Assembly: GCA_030038035.1 (NCBI GenBank)
Contig: JASHPP010000485.1
Location: forward strand, 1-10,923
Length of the DNA: 10,923 nucleotides
Reading direction: 5' to 3'
Origin: Trebonia sp.
GTDB lineage: Bacteria; Actinomycetota; Actinomycetes; Streptosporangiales; Streptosporangiaceae
Part shown: positions 1 to 7,872 of the stretch, piece by piece
How the letters are laid out: each line of letters begins with the position of its first letter
Numbering within the stretch: position 1 is the first letter of the stretch
Made by a program: the position numbers and the translations under genes
The notes under the pieces: generated by a model
Told to the model about the DNA's origin: nothing
Seen by the model: only the letters and a program-made list of their open reading frames with translations
Database searches by the model: none

Positions 1-1
1 C

Positions 2-1921
2 CAACGCCCAGGCCAAGGCCAGCGCCCAGGCCAGCGCCCAGGCCAGCGCCCAGGCCAGGGTCCCGGCCAGAACAAGCCAAACCAGGGTCAGCCGCGCTAC
101 CCGGGTCACCCCGCCCCCGGCGTCCGCGCGCAGGCCGCCGCGCTGCCCTACGCCGACCACGCCGTCCGCGACCAGCCGGGCCCGCCCCGGCCCCGGCCGC
201 AGATCTCGGTCGAAGACGCCATGGCCGAACTCGACGCGATGATCGGCCTGGCACCGATCAAGGAGCAGGTGCGCTCGATCGCCGCGTCGATCGAGGCGGC
301 ACGGCAGCGCACGGTGGCCGGCATCACCACCGAGCGCCCGATGCGGCACTTCGTGTTCCTCGGCCCGCCGGGCACGGGCAAGACCACGGTTGCCCGGGTG
401 CTCGCCAAGATCTTCTACGCGTTCGGCCTGCTTGAGATGCCCGAGGTCCGCGAGGCGCACCGGGCCGACCTGGTCGGGGAGTACCTCGGCGCGACCGCGA
501 TCAAGACCAACGAGCTCGTCGATTCCGCGCTCGGCGGGGTGCTGTTCATCGACGAGGCCTACAGCCTGGTCAACGAGGGCGACGGGCAGACCGACAGGTT
601 CGGCGTGGAGGCGGTCCAGACGCTGCTGAAGCGGGCCGAGGACGACCGCGAGAACCTCATCATCATCCTCGCGGGCTACGAGAAGCAGATGGAGGCGTTC
701 CTCGCCTCCAACCCCGGCCTTGCCTCCAGGTTCGCGACCCGGCTGAAGTTCCCCAGCTACACGCCGGCCGAGATGCAGAGCCTCGCGCAGGCCGCGCTCA
801 AGCACCGCGGCGAGGAACTCGACCCGGACGCCAGCCCGGCGCTGTGGCGCATCCTCGAAGAGGTGGGCCGCCGCCGGATCACCGACGATCTCGGCAACGG
901 CCGGTTCGTCCGCAGCCTGCTGGAGAAGGCGGGCCAGGCCAGGGACGTGCGGGTGATGGCGCGCACCGCGGAGCCTTCCCGCGAGGACCTGGTGACGATC
1001 CACGCCGCCGACCTCGAGCAGGCCTTCGCCGAGCTCACGTCACGGCTGAGAGGCTACGAGGACACCCCGACCGTCGAGGGCGCGATCGCCGAGCTCAACG
1101 AGCTGGTCGGCCTGGAACCGGTCAAGCAGCAGGTCCGCGCGATCGCCGCGCAGCTGCGCGCGGCCAAGCTGCGCAACACCCACGGGCTGACAAGCCAGCC
1201 GCCCGCCAGGCACTTCGTGTTCACCGGCCCGCCGGGCACCGGCAAGACCACGGTCGCCCGCATCCTCGGCCGGATCTTCGCCGCGCAGGGCCTGCTGATC
1301 AGGCCCGAGGTGATGGAGGCGCACCGCGCGGACCTGGTCGGCGAGCACCTGGGCTCGACCGCGATCAAGACCAACAAGCTCGTCGACTCGGCGATGGGCG
1401 GCATCTTGTTCATCGACGAGGCGTACTCGCTGCACAACGACGGCTACGACGGCGGCGACGCGTTCGGCTCCGAGGCGGTGCAGACCCTGCTCAAGCGGGC
1501 CGAGGACGACCGGGACCGGCTGGTGATCGTGCTCGCCGGGTACCCCGGCGACATGGACAGGTTCCTGCACAGCAACCCGGGGCTGGCGTCGCGGTTCAGC
1601 ATGCGGGTGGCCTTCCCCAGCTACTCCGCCCACGACCTGTCGCAGATCGCCATCCTGCTCGCCGAACAGGCCGGCGATGCCTTCGAGCCGCCCGCGCTGC
1701 GCGTGCTCGACGAGATCTTCGCCCGGGCGGCCCAGGCCGGCCGCATCGACGAGCTCGGCAACGGCCGGTTCGCCCGGTCGCTGTTCGAGCGGGCGTGCGC
1801 CTTCCGTGACGTGCGGGTCGTCCGGCTCGGCGAGGCGGCGACCGCCGCGGACCTCACCACGCTGACCGAGGACGACGTGCGGGCCGCCTACGCGGAGCTG
1901 GCGGGCCAGGGCTCCGCCTGA
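2..1921 (+). CDS. Tandem AAA+ ATPase, CbxX/CfqX (CbbX/SpoVK/EccA-like) family, 5'-partial
   Basis: ATP-driven remodelling protein with two consecutive CbxX/CfqX-type AAA+ domains. The frame is open from base 2, so the true start lies left of the window. The ATG at 221 sits inside the first domain and aligns with an internal Ile of domain 2, so it is not the start. Numbering from Met-221 as residue 1: domain 1 has Walker A GPPGTGKT at 48-55, Walker B FIDEA at 109-113, an NPGLASR arginine-finger-like segment at 164-170 and a GNGRF sensor-2-like segment at 225-229. Domain 2 repeats these with a constant offset of 288 residues (Walker A 336-343, Walker B 397-401). Before domain 1 is a Pro/Gly/Gln-rich, probably disordered linker. 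Relatives include the Rubisco activase CbbX and type VII secretion EccA, but EccA normally has TPR repeats and one AAA domain, so the substrate here is unknown. Family call is firm; role is not. Confidence 0.93.
   Translation, partial: QRPGQGQRPGQRPGQRPGQGPGQNKPNQGQPRYPGHPAPGVRAQAAALPYADHAVRDQPGPPRPRPQISVEDAMAELDAMIGLAPIKEQVRSIAASIEAARQRTVAGITTERPMRHFVFLGPPGTGKTTVARVLAKIFYAFGLLEMPEVREAHRADLVGEYLGATAIKTNELVDSALGGVLFIDEAYSLVNEGDGQTDRFGVEAVQTLLKRAEDDRENLIIILAGYEKQMEAFLASNPGLASRFATRLKFPSYTPAEMQSLAQAALKHRGEELDPDASPALWRILEEVGRRRITDDLGNGRFVRSLLEKAGQARDVRVMARTAEPSREDLVTIHAADLEQAFAELTSRLRGYEDTPTVEGAIAELNELVGLEPVKQQVRAIAAQLRAAKLRNTHGLTSQPPARHFVFTGPPGTGKTTVARILGRIFAAQGLLIRPEVMEAHRADLVGEHLGSTAIKTNKLVDSAMGGILFIDEAYSLHNDGYDGGDAFGSEAVQTLLKRAEDDRDRLVIVLAGYPGDMDRFLHSNPGLASRFSMRVAFPSYSAHDLSQIAILLAEQAGDAFEPPALRVLDEIFARAAQAGRIDELGNGRFARSLFERACAFRDVRVVRLGEAATAADLTTLTEDDVRAAYAELAGQGSA
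5..58 (+). repeat. 12-bp tandem repeat coding RPGQ tetrapeptides
   Basis: Three perfect tandem copies of CGCCCAGGCCAG lie at 23-58, with a one-base variant at 5-16 separated by a Gly-Gln codon pair. In the frame of the AAA+ gene each unit reads Arg-Pro-Gly-Gln. The run may continue left of the window. It forms part of a disordered linker ahead of the first ATPase domain. Confidence 0.9.
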
Positions 1922-1930
1922 CCCGCGCCT

Positions 1931-1981
1931 GGCGCTGGGGCCCACAACAACGAACCTATTGGCGCGGCGGGCCCCACCGCC
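1931..1981. terminator. Long inverted repeat downstream of the AAA+ gene, putative terminator
   Basis: Arms 1931-1943 (GGCGCTGGGGCCC) and 1969-1981 (GGGCCCCACCGCC) pair at 12 of 13 positions; the only mismatch is C1935 against C1977. The 25-base loop (1944-1968) is notably less GC-rich than its surroundings. The structure begins 10 bases after the TGA at 1919-1921. There is no T-run after the right arm, which is common for actinobacterial terminators. It lies entirely upstream of the predicted -10 box of the next gene, so an operator role cannot be excluded. Confidence 0.6.
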
Positions 1982-2007
1982 AGTCCGCCTGCCCGGCCTG
2001 GCCGGGT

Positions 2008-2013
2008 TAGGCT
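2008..2013 (+). promoter_or_regulatory. Putative -10 box (TAGGCT) for leaderless oxoprolinase mRNA
   Basis: TAGGCT fits the actinobacterial TAnnnT -10 consensus and ends 6 bases before the GTG start at 2020, so transcription would begin at or next to the start codon. No Shine-Dalgarno sequence is visible before that GTG. No good -35 hexamer is seen at 17-19 bases upstream, which is frequent in this phylum. The leaderless reading is inferred from this spacing. Confidence 0.5.
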
Positions 2014-2019
2014 TACCCG

Positions 2020-5000
2020 GTGAGCGGCCGTTGGGACTTCTGGATCGACCGGGGCGGCACGTTCACCGATGTGGTCGCCCGGCGCCCCGACGGGTCGCTG
2101 GTGGCGCACAAGCTGCTGTCGGTCAGCCCCGCCTACGGCGACGCCGCCGTGGCGGGGATCCGCGAACTCCTGCGCGTGCCGCCCGGCGAGCCGGTCCCTG
2201 CGGACCGCATCGGCACGGTCCGGCTCGGCACCACGGTGGCCACCAACGCGCTGCTCGAGCGCACGGGCGAGCGGTGCGTGCTCGTCGTCACCGAAGGGTT
2301 CGGTGACGCGCTGCGGATCGCCTACCAGAACAGGCCGCGCATCTTCGACAGGCACATCGTGCTGCCCGGGCAGCTGTACGAGCGGGTGATCGAGATCCCT
2401 GAGCGGGTCGGCGCCCGCGGCGAGCTGGTCCGCCCGCTGGACGAGGCGCACGCCGAACGCGAGCTGGCCAGGGCCTACGACGACGGCTTCCGCGCCGCCG
2501 CCGTGCTGTGCATGCACGGCTACCGCTACCCGGCACACGAGGCGCGGATCGGCGCGATCGCCAGGAAGATCGGGTTCACCCAGGTCAGCGAGTCGCACCA
2601 GGCCAGCCCGCTGATGCGGCTCGTCTCCCGCGGCGACACCACGGTGGCCGACGCCTACCTGTCCCCCGTGCTGCGCCGGTACGTCGAGGAGGTGGCCGCG
2701 CAGCTGTCCGGGGTGCGCGTGCTGTTCATGCAGTCCAACGGCGGCCTGACAAGCGCGGCGAGCTTCCGGGGCAAGGACTCGATCCTGTCCGGGCCGGCCG
2801 GCGGGATCGTGGGGATGGCGCGCACCGCCGCGGCGGCCGGCTTCGGCCGGGTGATCGGCTTCGACATGGGCGGCACGTCCACGGACGTCTCGCACTACGC
2901 GGGCGAGTTCGAGCGGCAGTACGAGACCGAAGTCGCCGGGGTCCGGATGCGCGCGCCCATGCTGTCCATCCACACGGTCGCGGCCGGCGGCGGGTCGATC
3001 CTGCACGTCGAGGGCGGCCGGTACCGGGTCGGGCCGGACTCGGCGGGCGCCTACCCGGGACCGGCCTGCTACGGACACGGCGGGCCGCTGACCGTGACCG
3101 ACGCGAACGTGCTGCTCGGCCGGATCCAGCCGGGCTACTTCCCCCGGGTCTTCGGCGACCGCGGCGACAGGCCGCTCGACGCGGGCGCCACCAGGCGGCT
3201 GTTCGGCGAGCTGGCCGCGACGATCACGCGACGGACGGGCGACCGGCGCGCACCGGAGCAGGTCGCCGCCGGCTTTCTGCAGATCGCCGTGCAGAACATG
3301 GCGAACGCGATCAAGAAGATCTCCGTGCAGCGCGGTTACGACATCACCAGGTACGTGCTGTCCACCTTCGGCGGCGCGGGCGGCCAGCACGCCTGCGCGG
3401 TGGCCGACGCGCTCGGCATGACCAGCGTCCTCATCCACCCGCTGGCCGGCGTGCTCGCCGCGTACGGCCTCGGCCTCGCCGACGTGCTCGCGATGCGGGA
3501 GACCGCCGTCGAGGCGCCGCTGGATGCCGGCCTGGCGGCCCGCCTGCCGGACACGGTGCTGCGCCCGCTGGAGGAGGCCGCACGCGCGGAGCTGGCCGCC
3601 CAGGGCGTGCCGCAGGACGCGGTCCGCGTGGTGCGCCGCGCCCACCTGCGCTACGACGGCACCGATACGCCGATCCCCGTCGCGTTCGGCGACGCCGCCG
3701 AGATGACGCGGGCGTTCGAGGCCGCCTACCGCCGCCGGTTCTCCTTCCTCATGCCGGACAGGCCGATCGTGGTCGAGGCGGTCTCCGTCGAGGTAGCCAG
3801 CGCCGCGGACCGCGCGGACCCCACCGACGTCCCTGACGCGGCCACCGGGGCAGCCACCACCGGCGCCGCGCACGCCGCTCAGTCACCGGACGCCTCCCCG
3901 GTCACCCCGGCCCGTTCGGACGAGACAGGAGAGCCCCGGCCCGCCGAATACGTGCGCCTGTTCACGGCCGGGCAGTGGGCGCGGGTCCCGCTGTTCCAGC
4001 GGCACCAGCTCGCGCCGGGCCAGGCCGTGGACGGCCCGGCGATCCTCGCCGAGGACCTGGCGACGACCGTGGTCGAGCCCGGCTGGCGGGCGTCGGTGAC
4101 CGGCGCGCGCGACCTGCTCCTCACCCGGACGGCGCCGCGGCCCGGCGCGGCCAACCCGGCGGTGAGCACGCGGGCGGACCCGGTGCTGCTCGAGATCTTC
4201 AGCAACCTGTTCATGTCGGTCGCCGAGCAGATGGGCGTGCGGCTGCAGTCCACCGCGCACTCGGTGAACATCAAGGAGCGGCTGGACTTCTCCTGCGCGA
4301 TCTTCGACGCCGACGGCGGCCTGATCGCGAACGCGCCGCACATCCCGGTGCACCTCGGCTCGATGGGCGAATCCATCAAGATGGTGATCAGCCGCAACAG
4401 GGGCCGCATGAAGCCGGGTGATGTCTACGTGCTGAACGACCCGTACCACGGCGGCACCCACCTCCCCGACGTCACGGTGGTCACTCCCGTCTTCGTGCCC
4501 GAAGCGGCGGCCGACCCGGCGGCCGACCCGGCGCCCGCCACAGCGGCCGACGCGGCCGAAGCCGCACCCCGGACGCCCACGTTCTACGTCGCCTCCCGCG
4601 GCCACCACGCCGAGATCGGCGGGATTTCCCCTGGGTCCATGCCCGCGACCAGCACGCGCGTGGCGGAAGAAGGCGTGCTGATCGACAACTGGCTCCTCGT
4701 CGAGCACGGCCGGCTGCGCGAAGCGGCGACCATCGACCTGCTGGCCGGCGCCGAATACCCGTCCCGCGACCCCCGGACCAACCTCGCGGACCTGCGGGCG
4801 CAGGTCGCGGCCAACGAGAAGGGCAGCGCGGAGCTGCACAAGATGGCCGGCTACTACGGCCTGGACGTGGTGACCGCATACATGGGCCACGTCCAGGACA
4901 ACGCCGCCGAGGCGGTCCGCACGGCGATCAGCACGCTCAGCGACGGGGAGTTCAGCTACGAGCTCGACAACGGCGCGACGATCCGGGTAAGGATCGCCGT

Positions 5001-5778
5001 CGACCACGCCGACAGGACCGCGACGATCGACTTCACCGGCACGTCCGCCCAGCTGGCGGGCAACTTCAACGCACCGTCCAGCGTGGCGATGGCGGCGGTG
5101 CTTTACGTGTTCCGCACCCTGGTCGGCAAGGACATCCCGCTTAACGCCGGCTGCCTGCAGCCGCTCACCGTGCTGATCCCCCCGGGCACGATGCTGTCGC
5201 CGCGGTACCCGGCCGCGGTCGCCGCGGGCAACGTCGAGACAAGCCAGGCGGTCACCGGCGCGCTGTACGGCGCGCTCGGCGTGCTCGCGGAGGGGTCAGG
5301 GACGATGAACAACGTGACGTTCGGCAACGAGCGGTACCAGTATTACGAGACTGTGGCGAGCGGCTCCGGGGCGGGCGAGGGGTTCGATGGCACCGACGTG
5401 GTGCAGACGAAGATGACCAACTCGCGGCTGACCGACCCCGAGGTGCTTGAGTGGCGCTACCCGGTCCGCCTGGAGTCGTACGCGATCCGCCGGGGGAGCG
5501 GCGGCGCCGGCCGGTGGCGCGGCGGCGACGGCGGGGTCAGGCGGCTGCGGTTCCTCGAGCCGATGACGGTGACGACGCTGGCCGGGCACCGGCGGGTGCC
5601 CGCGTTCGGCATGGCCGGGGGCGGCCCGGGCGCGCTCGGCCGCCACTGGGTGGAGCGCGCGGACGGCTCGGTGACGCCGATGGCCGGCTGCGACTCGGTG
5701 CGGCTTGAGGCTGGTGATGTGTTCGTGATCGAGACCCCCGGGGGCGGGGGATTCAAGCCAGGCGGGGGGCCGCATTAG
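2020..5778 (+). CDS. Fused ATP-dependent 5-oxoprolinase (HyuA-HyuB type, OPLAH-like)
   Basis: Predicted to hydrolyse 5-oxo-L-proline to L-glutamate with ATP cleavage in the cytoplasm, salvaging pyroglutamate. The 1252 residues are close to eukaryotic OPLAH/OXP1 in length and order. The HyuA-like half (1 to about 700) has the N-terminal phosphate-binding DRGGTFTD at 10-17, an [14 protein letters not shown] motif near 69-82 and the ATPase motif [10 protein letters not shown] at 280-289. The HyuB-like half (about 720-1252) has [13 protein letters not shown] at 751-763, [12 protein letters not shown] from 774, [12 protein letters not shown] at 806-817 and RGHHAEIGG at 860-868, ending in the usual Gly-rich tail. 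The GTG start gives the canonical WDFWIDRGG opening and has no Shine-Dalgarno. Two low-complexity insertions occur (594-641 and 828-853). Relatives include hydantoinases and acetone carboxylases, but the fused form and the LYERVIEI segment favour oxoprolinase. The substrate remains an inference. Confidence 0.93.
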   Translation: MSGRWDFWIDRGGTFTDVVARRPDGSLVAHKLLSVSPAYGDAAVAGIRELLRVPPGEPVPADRIGTVRLGTTVATNALLERTGERCVLVVTEGFGDALRIAYQNRPRIFDRHIVLPGQLYERVIEIPERVGARGELVRPLDEAHAERELARAYDDGFRAAAVLCMHGYRYPAHEARIGAIARKIGFTQVSESHQASPLMRLVSRGDTTVADAYLSPVLRRYVEEVAAQLSGVRVLFMQSNGGLTSAASFRGKDSILSGPAGGIVGMARTAAAAGFGRVIGFDMGGTSTDVSHYAGEFERQYETEVAGVRMRAPMLSIHTVAAGGGSILHVEGGRYRVGPDSAGAYPGPACYGHGGPLTVTDANVLLGRIQPGYFPRVFGDRGDRPLDAGATRRLFGELAATITRRTGDRRAPEQVAAGFLQIAVQNMANAIKKISVQRGYDITRYVLSTFGGAGGQHACAVADALGMTSVLIHPLAGVLAAYGLGLADVLAMRETAVEAPLDAGLAARLPDTVLRPLEEAARAELAAQGVPQDAVRVVRRAHLRYDGTDTPIPVAFGDAAEMTRAFEAAYRRRFSFLMPDRPIVVEAVSVEVASAADRADPTDVPDAATGAATTGAAHAAQSPDASPVTPARSDETGEPRPAEYVRLFTAGQWARVPLFQRHQLAPGQAVDGPAILAEDLATTVVEPGWRASVTGARDLLLTRTAPRPGAANPAVSTRADPVLLEIFSNLFMSVAEQMGVRLQSTAHSVNIKERLDFSCAIFDADGGLIANAPHIPVHLGSMGESIKMVISRNRGRMKPGDVYVLNDPYHGGTHLPDVTVVTPVFVPEAAADPAADPAPATAADAAEAAPRTPTFYVASRGHHAEIGGISPGSMPATSTRVAEEGVLIDNWLLVEHGRLREAATIDLLAGAEYPSRDPRTNLADLRAQVAANEKGSAELHKMAGYYGLDVVTAYMGHVQDNAAEAVRTAISTLSDGEFSYELDNGATIRVRIAVDHADRTATIDFTGTSAQLAGNFNAPSSVAMAAVLYVFRTLVGKDIPLNAGCLQPLTVLIPPGTMLSPRYPAAVAAGNVETSQAVTGALYGALGVLAEGSGTMNNVTFGNERYQYYETVASGSGAGEGFDGTDVVQTKMTNSRLTDPEVLEWRYPVRLESYAIRRGSGGAGRWRGGDGGVRRLRFLEPMTVTTLAGHRRVPAFGMAGGGPGALGRHWVERADGSVTPMAGCDSVRLEAGDVFVIETPGGGGFKPGGGPH
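3799..3942 (+). other. Ala/Thr/Pro-rich insertion in the HyuA half of oxoprolinase
   Basis: Residues 594-641 of the oxoprolinase are rich in Ala, Thr, Asp and Pro with no family motif. They lie between the VVEAVSVEV strand and the EYVRLF segment that normally follow each other closely in HyuA-type proteins. The reading frame and GC-rich third positions continue through it, so it looks like a surface loop, not an assembly error. Confidence 0.65.
4501..4578 (+). other. Ala/Asp/Pro-rich insertion between HyuB active-site motifs
   Basis: Residues 828-853 separate the strand after [12 protein letters not shown] from the FYVASRGHH motif. In family members as I know them these are joined by only a few residues. 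The insertion begins with a repeated GCGGCCGACCCG (4507-4530, Ala-Ala-Asp-Pro twice), suggesting growth by slippage. Confidence 0.65.
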
Positions 5779-5823
5779 GAGATACCGAACGATCCCGGCC
5801 GCCTCCCCAGCCTCCGCCGCTCC

Positions 5824-7509
5824 CTAGGGTCGCAAGTCCTCGCCGCCCGTGTCTTCGCCGCTCAGGCCCGTCGCGAGCTCGTGCAGCGCGGCCTCGAACG
5901 CGGCCTCGTCGCCGTCGGCTGCCTCGAGCACCTCCATGAGCGCGTGCAGCACCAGATGCCGGTCCTCGCCCGCGTCGAGCAGCCGCTGCGCGGCATCCCA
6001 GAGCGCCGGCGGCGAGCCGCGCCACAGCCGGTCGGCTATCGCCAGGTGGCTGTCGATGTGGCGGCCGACGCCCGCCGCGCTCGGGCTGCCGGTCTTCGTG
6101 TCGTGGTCGGCGGCGAGCAGCAGCCGCCGGTCGGCGGGGTTGGCCGGGTCCAGCCTGGACAGGTCGACGCCCCCGTACTTGCCCTCGAGCACAGGGAACG
6201 CGAACGCGCGCCGCGGCAGCGCCTCGAGGTCGGAGTCGGGCAGCAGCCTGGCCACCAGCTTCTCGTCAAGGCCGAACTCCGCGGGATCCCGGTAGATCCG
6301 CGAGAACGTGCTCATCGAGTCGAAGACGGTCTCCAGGGTCTGGCCGATGGCGCCGCTGGACTGGCCGCACTGGCGGCCCGCCCAGCGGACCCAGGACGCC
6401 AGCGCGTGCGGCATCGCGTCCTGGTCGGCCGAGGACAGCATGACCTTGCGCGGCAGCCAGCTGAGCAGGAAGTTCTGCACCTTGACCGGGCTCATCCGCA
6501 GCGGCCGGCCGCTGTCCTGGTCGCACCCGAAGTCGATGATGCGGTCGACGCAGCGGCTGGCCGCCTGCCTGTCCGACAGGTCTTCGGCCTCGTCGGAGGC
6601 GAGGAATTCGGCGGCAAGCAGCGCCCGGCGCTCTCGCGACCAGGCGCGCCTGGCGAGCAGCGCCCGGCCCGCGGCCGGCGGCAGCGCGCGGATGCGCGCA
6701 CGGATGAACGCGTGGTAGGAGGCGAAGGAATCGCTCACCGGCGGGTCCTCGGCGGCGTCGGTGGCGTCGAGCGCGGCCTGCAGCACCTTCCTGGCCTGCT
6801 GCGGTTCGAGCTGCCTGAAGCCGTCCTCCCTCCTGGCGTGCGCGCCGATGTGCGCCGCGGCCTCCGGCTTGGCGTCCGACCCGGCGTCCGTCCTTGCGTC
6901 GGTCCCGGCTTCCGTCCTTGCGTCCGTCCTCGCGGCGGACGCCTGCCTGCAGTGCTCGAGCAGCTTGTCCACGCGGGAGGTGACCCAGCCGTCCCGCATC
7001 ATGCCGCCGGCGTTGTAGTCCACCATGCACACGAGCGCGTGGGATTCCTCCCCCGCGTAGCTGAAGACGCAGACGATCTCGTCCTGGTCGCCCCACTCGT
7101 CGTGGTTCACGTAGCATTCGGCGGGCGCCACCGCGCCCAGGTGGTCCGCCCAGCCGGGCGCCTTGACCCCGCTGTCCATCATCGCGATCGCGGCCTGCTC
7201 GGCCGCGACGGCCTGTCGCGGCGTGCCGAGGCAGGCTATCCCGGAAAGCAGCGCGAGGGCCGCGGGGGAGGGCTGCCCGGCGGCGTACTCGACCAGTCCC
7301 TCGCCGACCACTTGCTCCACGCCGGCCCCGCCCGCGCTGCGGTGCCGCTGCGCCCACCAGGTGCCGAGCAGTTCGCTGACCATGAGCTCCGCGTCCAGCG
7401 GGCTGCGCACCGCCAGCAGCTCTCGCGCCGCGTGCAGGATCTCGCGGAACAGCGCGTTCGGTGGCTGGACGCTGCGCGCGTGGCTGCGACGTCGGCTCGG
7501 CGGGCTCAC
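5824..7509 (-). CDS. Conserved hypothetical protein, 561 residues, unknown function
   Basis: I do not recognise a functional family. Composition suggests a soluble cytoplasmic protein: no signal peptide and no membrane segment. An N-terminal part (about 15-190) contains FREILHAARELLAV, SELLGTWW near 45-52 and a Cys-containing segment ending VDYNAGGM. A degenerate octapeptide repeat hinge follows at 195-218. A helical, charged middle and C-terminal part (235-561) includes SPVKVQNFLLSWLPRK near 340 and ends in a His-rich helical module (H484, H488, H518, H522) resembling a short C-terminal domain found in several uncharacterised actinobacterial proteins (recalled, not searched). The GTG start is forced: an in-frame TGA lies at 7522-7524 and the next Met is residue 43. 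A GAGAGG ribosome-binding site sits 8 bases upstream. The gene is convergent with the oxoprolinase (45-base gap) and divergent from the phosphatase. Confidence 0.88.
   Translation of the reverse strand: MSPPSRRRSHARSVQPPNALFREILHAARELLAVRSPLDAELMVSELLGTWWAQRHRSAGGAGVEQVVGEGLVEYAAGQPSPAALALLSGIACLGTPRQAVAAEQAAIAMMDSGVKAPGWADHLGAVAPAECYVNHDEWGDQDEIVCVFSYAGEESHALVCMVDYNAGGMMRDGWVTSRVDKLLEHCRQASAARTDARTEAGTDARTDAGSDAKPEAAAHIGAHARREDGFRQLEPQQARKVLQAALDATDAAEDPPVSDSFASYHAFIRARIRALPPAAGRALLARRAWSRERRALLAAEFLASDEAEDLSDRQAASRCVDRIIDFGCDQDSGRPLRMSPVKVQNFLLSWLPRKVMLSSADQDAMPHALASWVRWAGRQCGQSSGAIGQTLETVFDSMSTFSRIYRDPAEFGLDEKLVARLLPDSDLEALPRRAFAFPVLEGKYGGVDLSRLDPANPADRRLLLAADHDTKTGSPSAAGVGRHIDSHLAIADRLWRGSPPALWDAAQRLLDAGEDRHLVLHALMEVLEAADGDEAAFEAALHELATGLSGEDTGGEDLRP
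6856..6927 (-). repeat. 24-bp degenerate repeat coding TDARTxAG octapeptides
   Basis: Three consecutive eight-residue units in the hypothetical protein: TDARTEAG (195-202), TDARTDAG (203-210) and a diverged SDAKPEAA (211-218). The DNA of the first two units is nearly identical. The segment probably forms a flexible hinge between the N- and C-terminal parts. Confidence 0.8.
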
Positions 7510-7517
7510 CCTGATAG

Positions 7518-7523
7518 CCTCTC
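7518..7523 (-). promoter_or_regulatory. Ribosome-binding site of the hypothetical gene
   Basis: Reads GAGAGG on the minus strand, 8 bases before the GTG at 7509. It overlaps the in-frame TGA at 7522-7524 that rules out any earlier start. Confidence 0.6.
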
Positions 7524-7620
7524 AGATCTGGACACGCGGGCGCTACGCTACGCCCCGCTGCCCGTCGTGGCGGGGCCGGCGGGGGAAGCATTTCCTCCCC
7601 TTGCAGAGAATTTACCTATG

Positions 7621-7648
7621 CCGCCATCCGTGTGTCCGGAGATGGCGG
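7621..7648. promoter_or_regulatory. Perfect 8+8 inverted repeat, candidate operator or RNA hairpin
   Basis: CCGCCATC (7621-7628) and GATGGCGG (7641-7648) are exact inverted repeats separated by 12 bases (7629-7640). There is no T-run on either side, so a simple terminator is unlikely. It sits 112 bases upstream of the hypothetical gene and 259 bases upstream of the phosphatase. It flanks the less GC-rich patch where a minus-strand promoter could lie. An operator for a dimeric regulator or a leader RNA stem are both possible. Confidence 0.5.
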
Positions 7649-7872
7649 TGATCCCGGCCGTGTCGCGCTGCCGGTGCCTGCCGGATCGCGGCCGGCCTCA
7701 AATGACCGGTCTTACCTGCGACTAGCTGGCAGCATCGGTACCCGGATTGTGGCACGCTTGTTCTGAACGGTCGCTGTGCGGGCGGTGGCGAACCGCGCTG
7801 CCGGCGGACCGCCGCCGGGCGCCGGGCGAGGCGGCGCGCGTGCTGGCAGGTGGAGGCTGGAAGGAGCCGCCA

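Noticed and set aside
1888..3873. 661-codon minus-strand open frame opposite the AAA+ and oxoprolinase genes
   Set aside because: Antisense shadow of high-GC coding DNA. Its Arg/Gly/His-rich product has no family motif, while the plus strand is a clear oxoprolinase.
3883..5007. 374-codon minus-strand frame opposite the oxoprolinase
   Set aside because: Antisense shadow; the plus-strand HyuB motifs are unambiguous here.
5764..5808. Possible terminator between the convergent oxoprolinase and hypothetical genes
   Set aside because: Only a 5-bp GGCCG/CGGCC stem with a 23-base loop and a bulged extension; too weak to call in GC-rich DNA.
5822..5829. CCCTAGGG palindrome at the stop codon of the hypothetical gene
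   Set aside because: Eight-base palindrome containing the rare CTAG, but a single short occurrence including a stop codon has no other support as a functional site.
6266..7591. 441-codon minus-strand frame starting at an ATG preceded by AAGGGGAGGAA
   Set aside because: The Shine-Dalgarno looks good, but only 2 bases separate it from the ATG. Codon third positions are not GC-biased at the start and the frame runs out of phase through the hypothetical gene, giving an Arg/Gly-rich shadow product.
7649..7700. Further GC-rich inverted segments (CCGGCCG and CGGCCGG) next to the dyad, considered as a riboswitch
   Set aside because: No conserved core of any riboswitch class I know is visible, and the pairing is of a kind expected by chance at this GC content.
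5881..7725. 614-codon plus-strand frame opposite the hypothetical gene
   Set aside because: Product is low-complexity Arg/Val/Leu/Gln without motifs. The minus frame has GC-rich third positions, a forced start and a ribosome-binding site.
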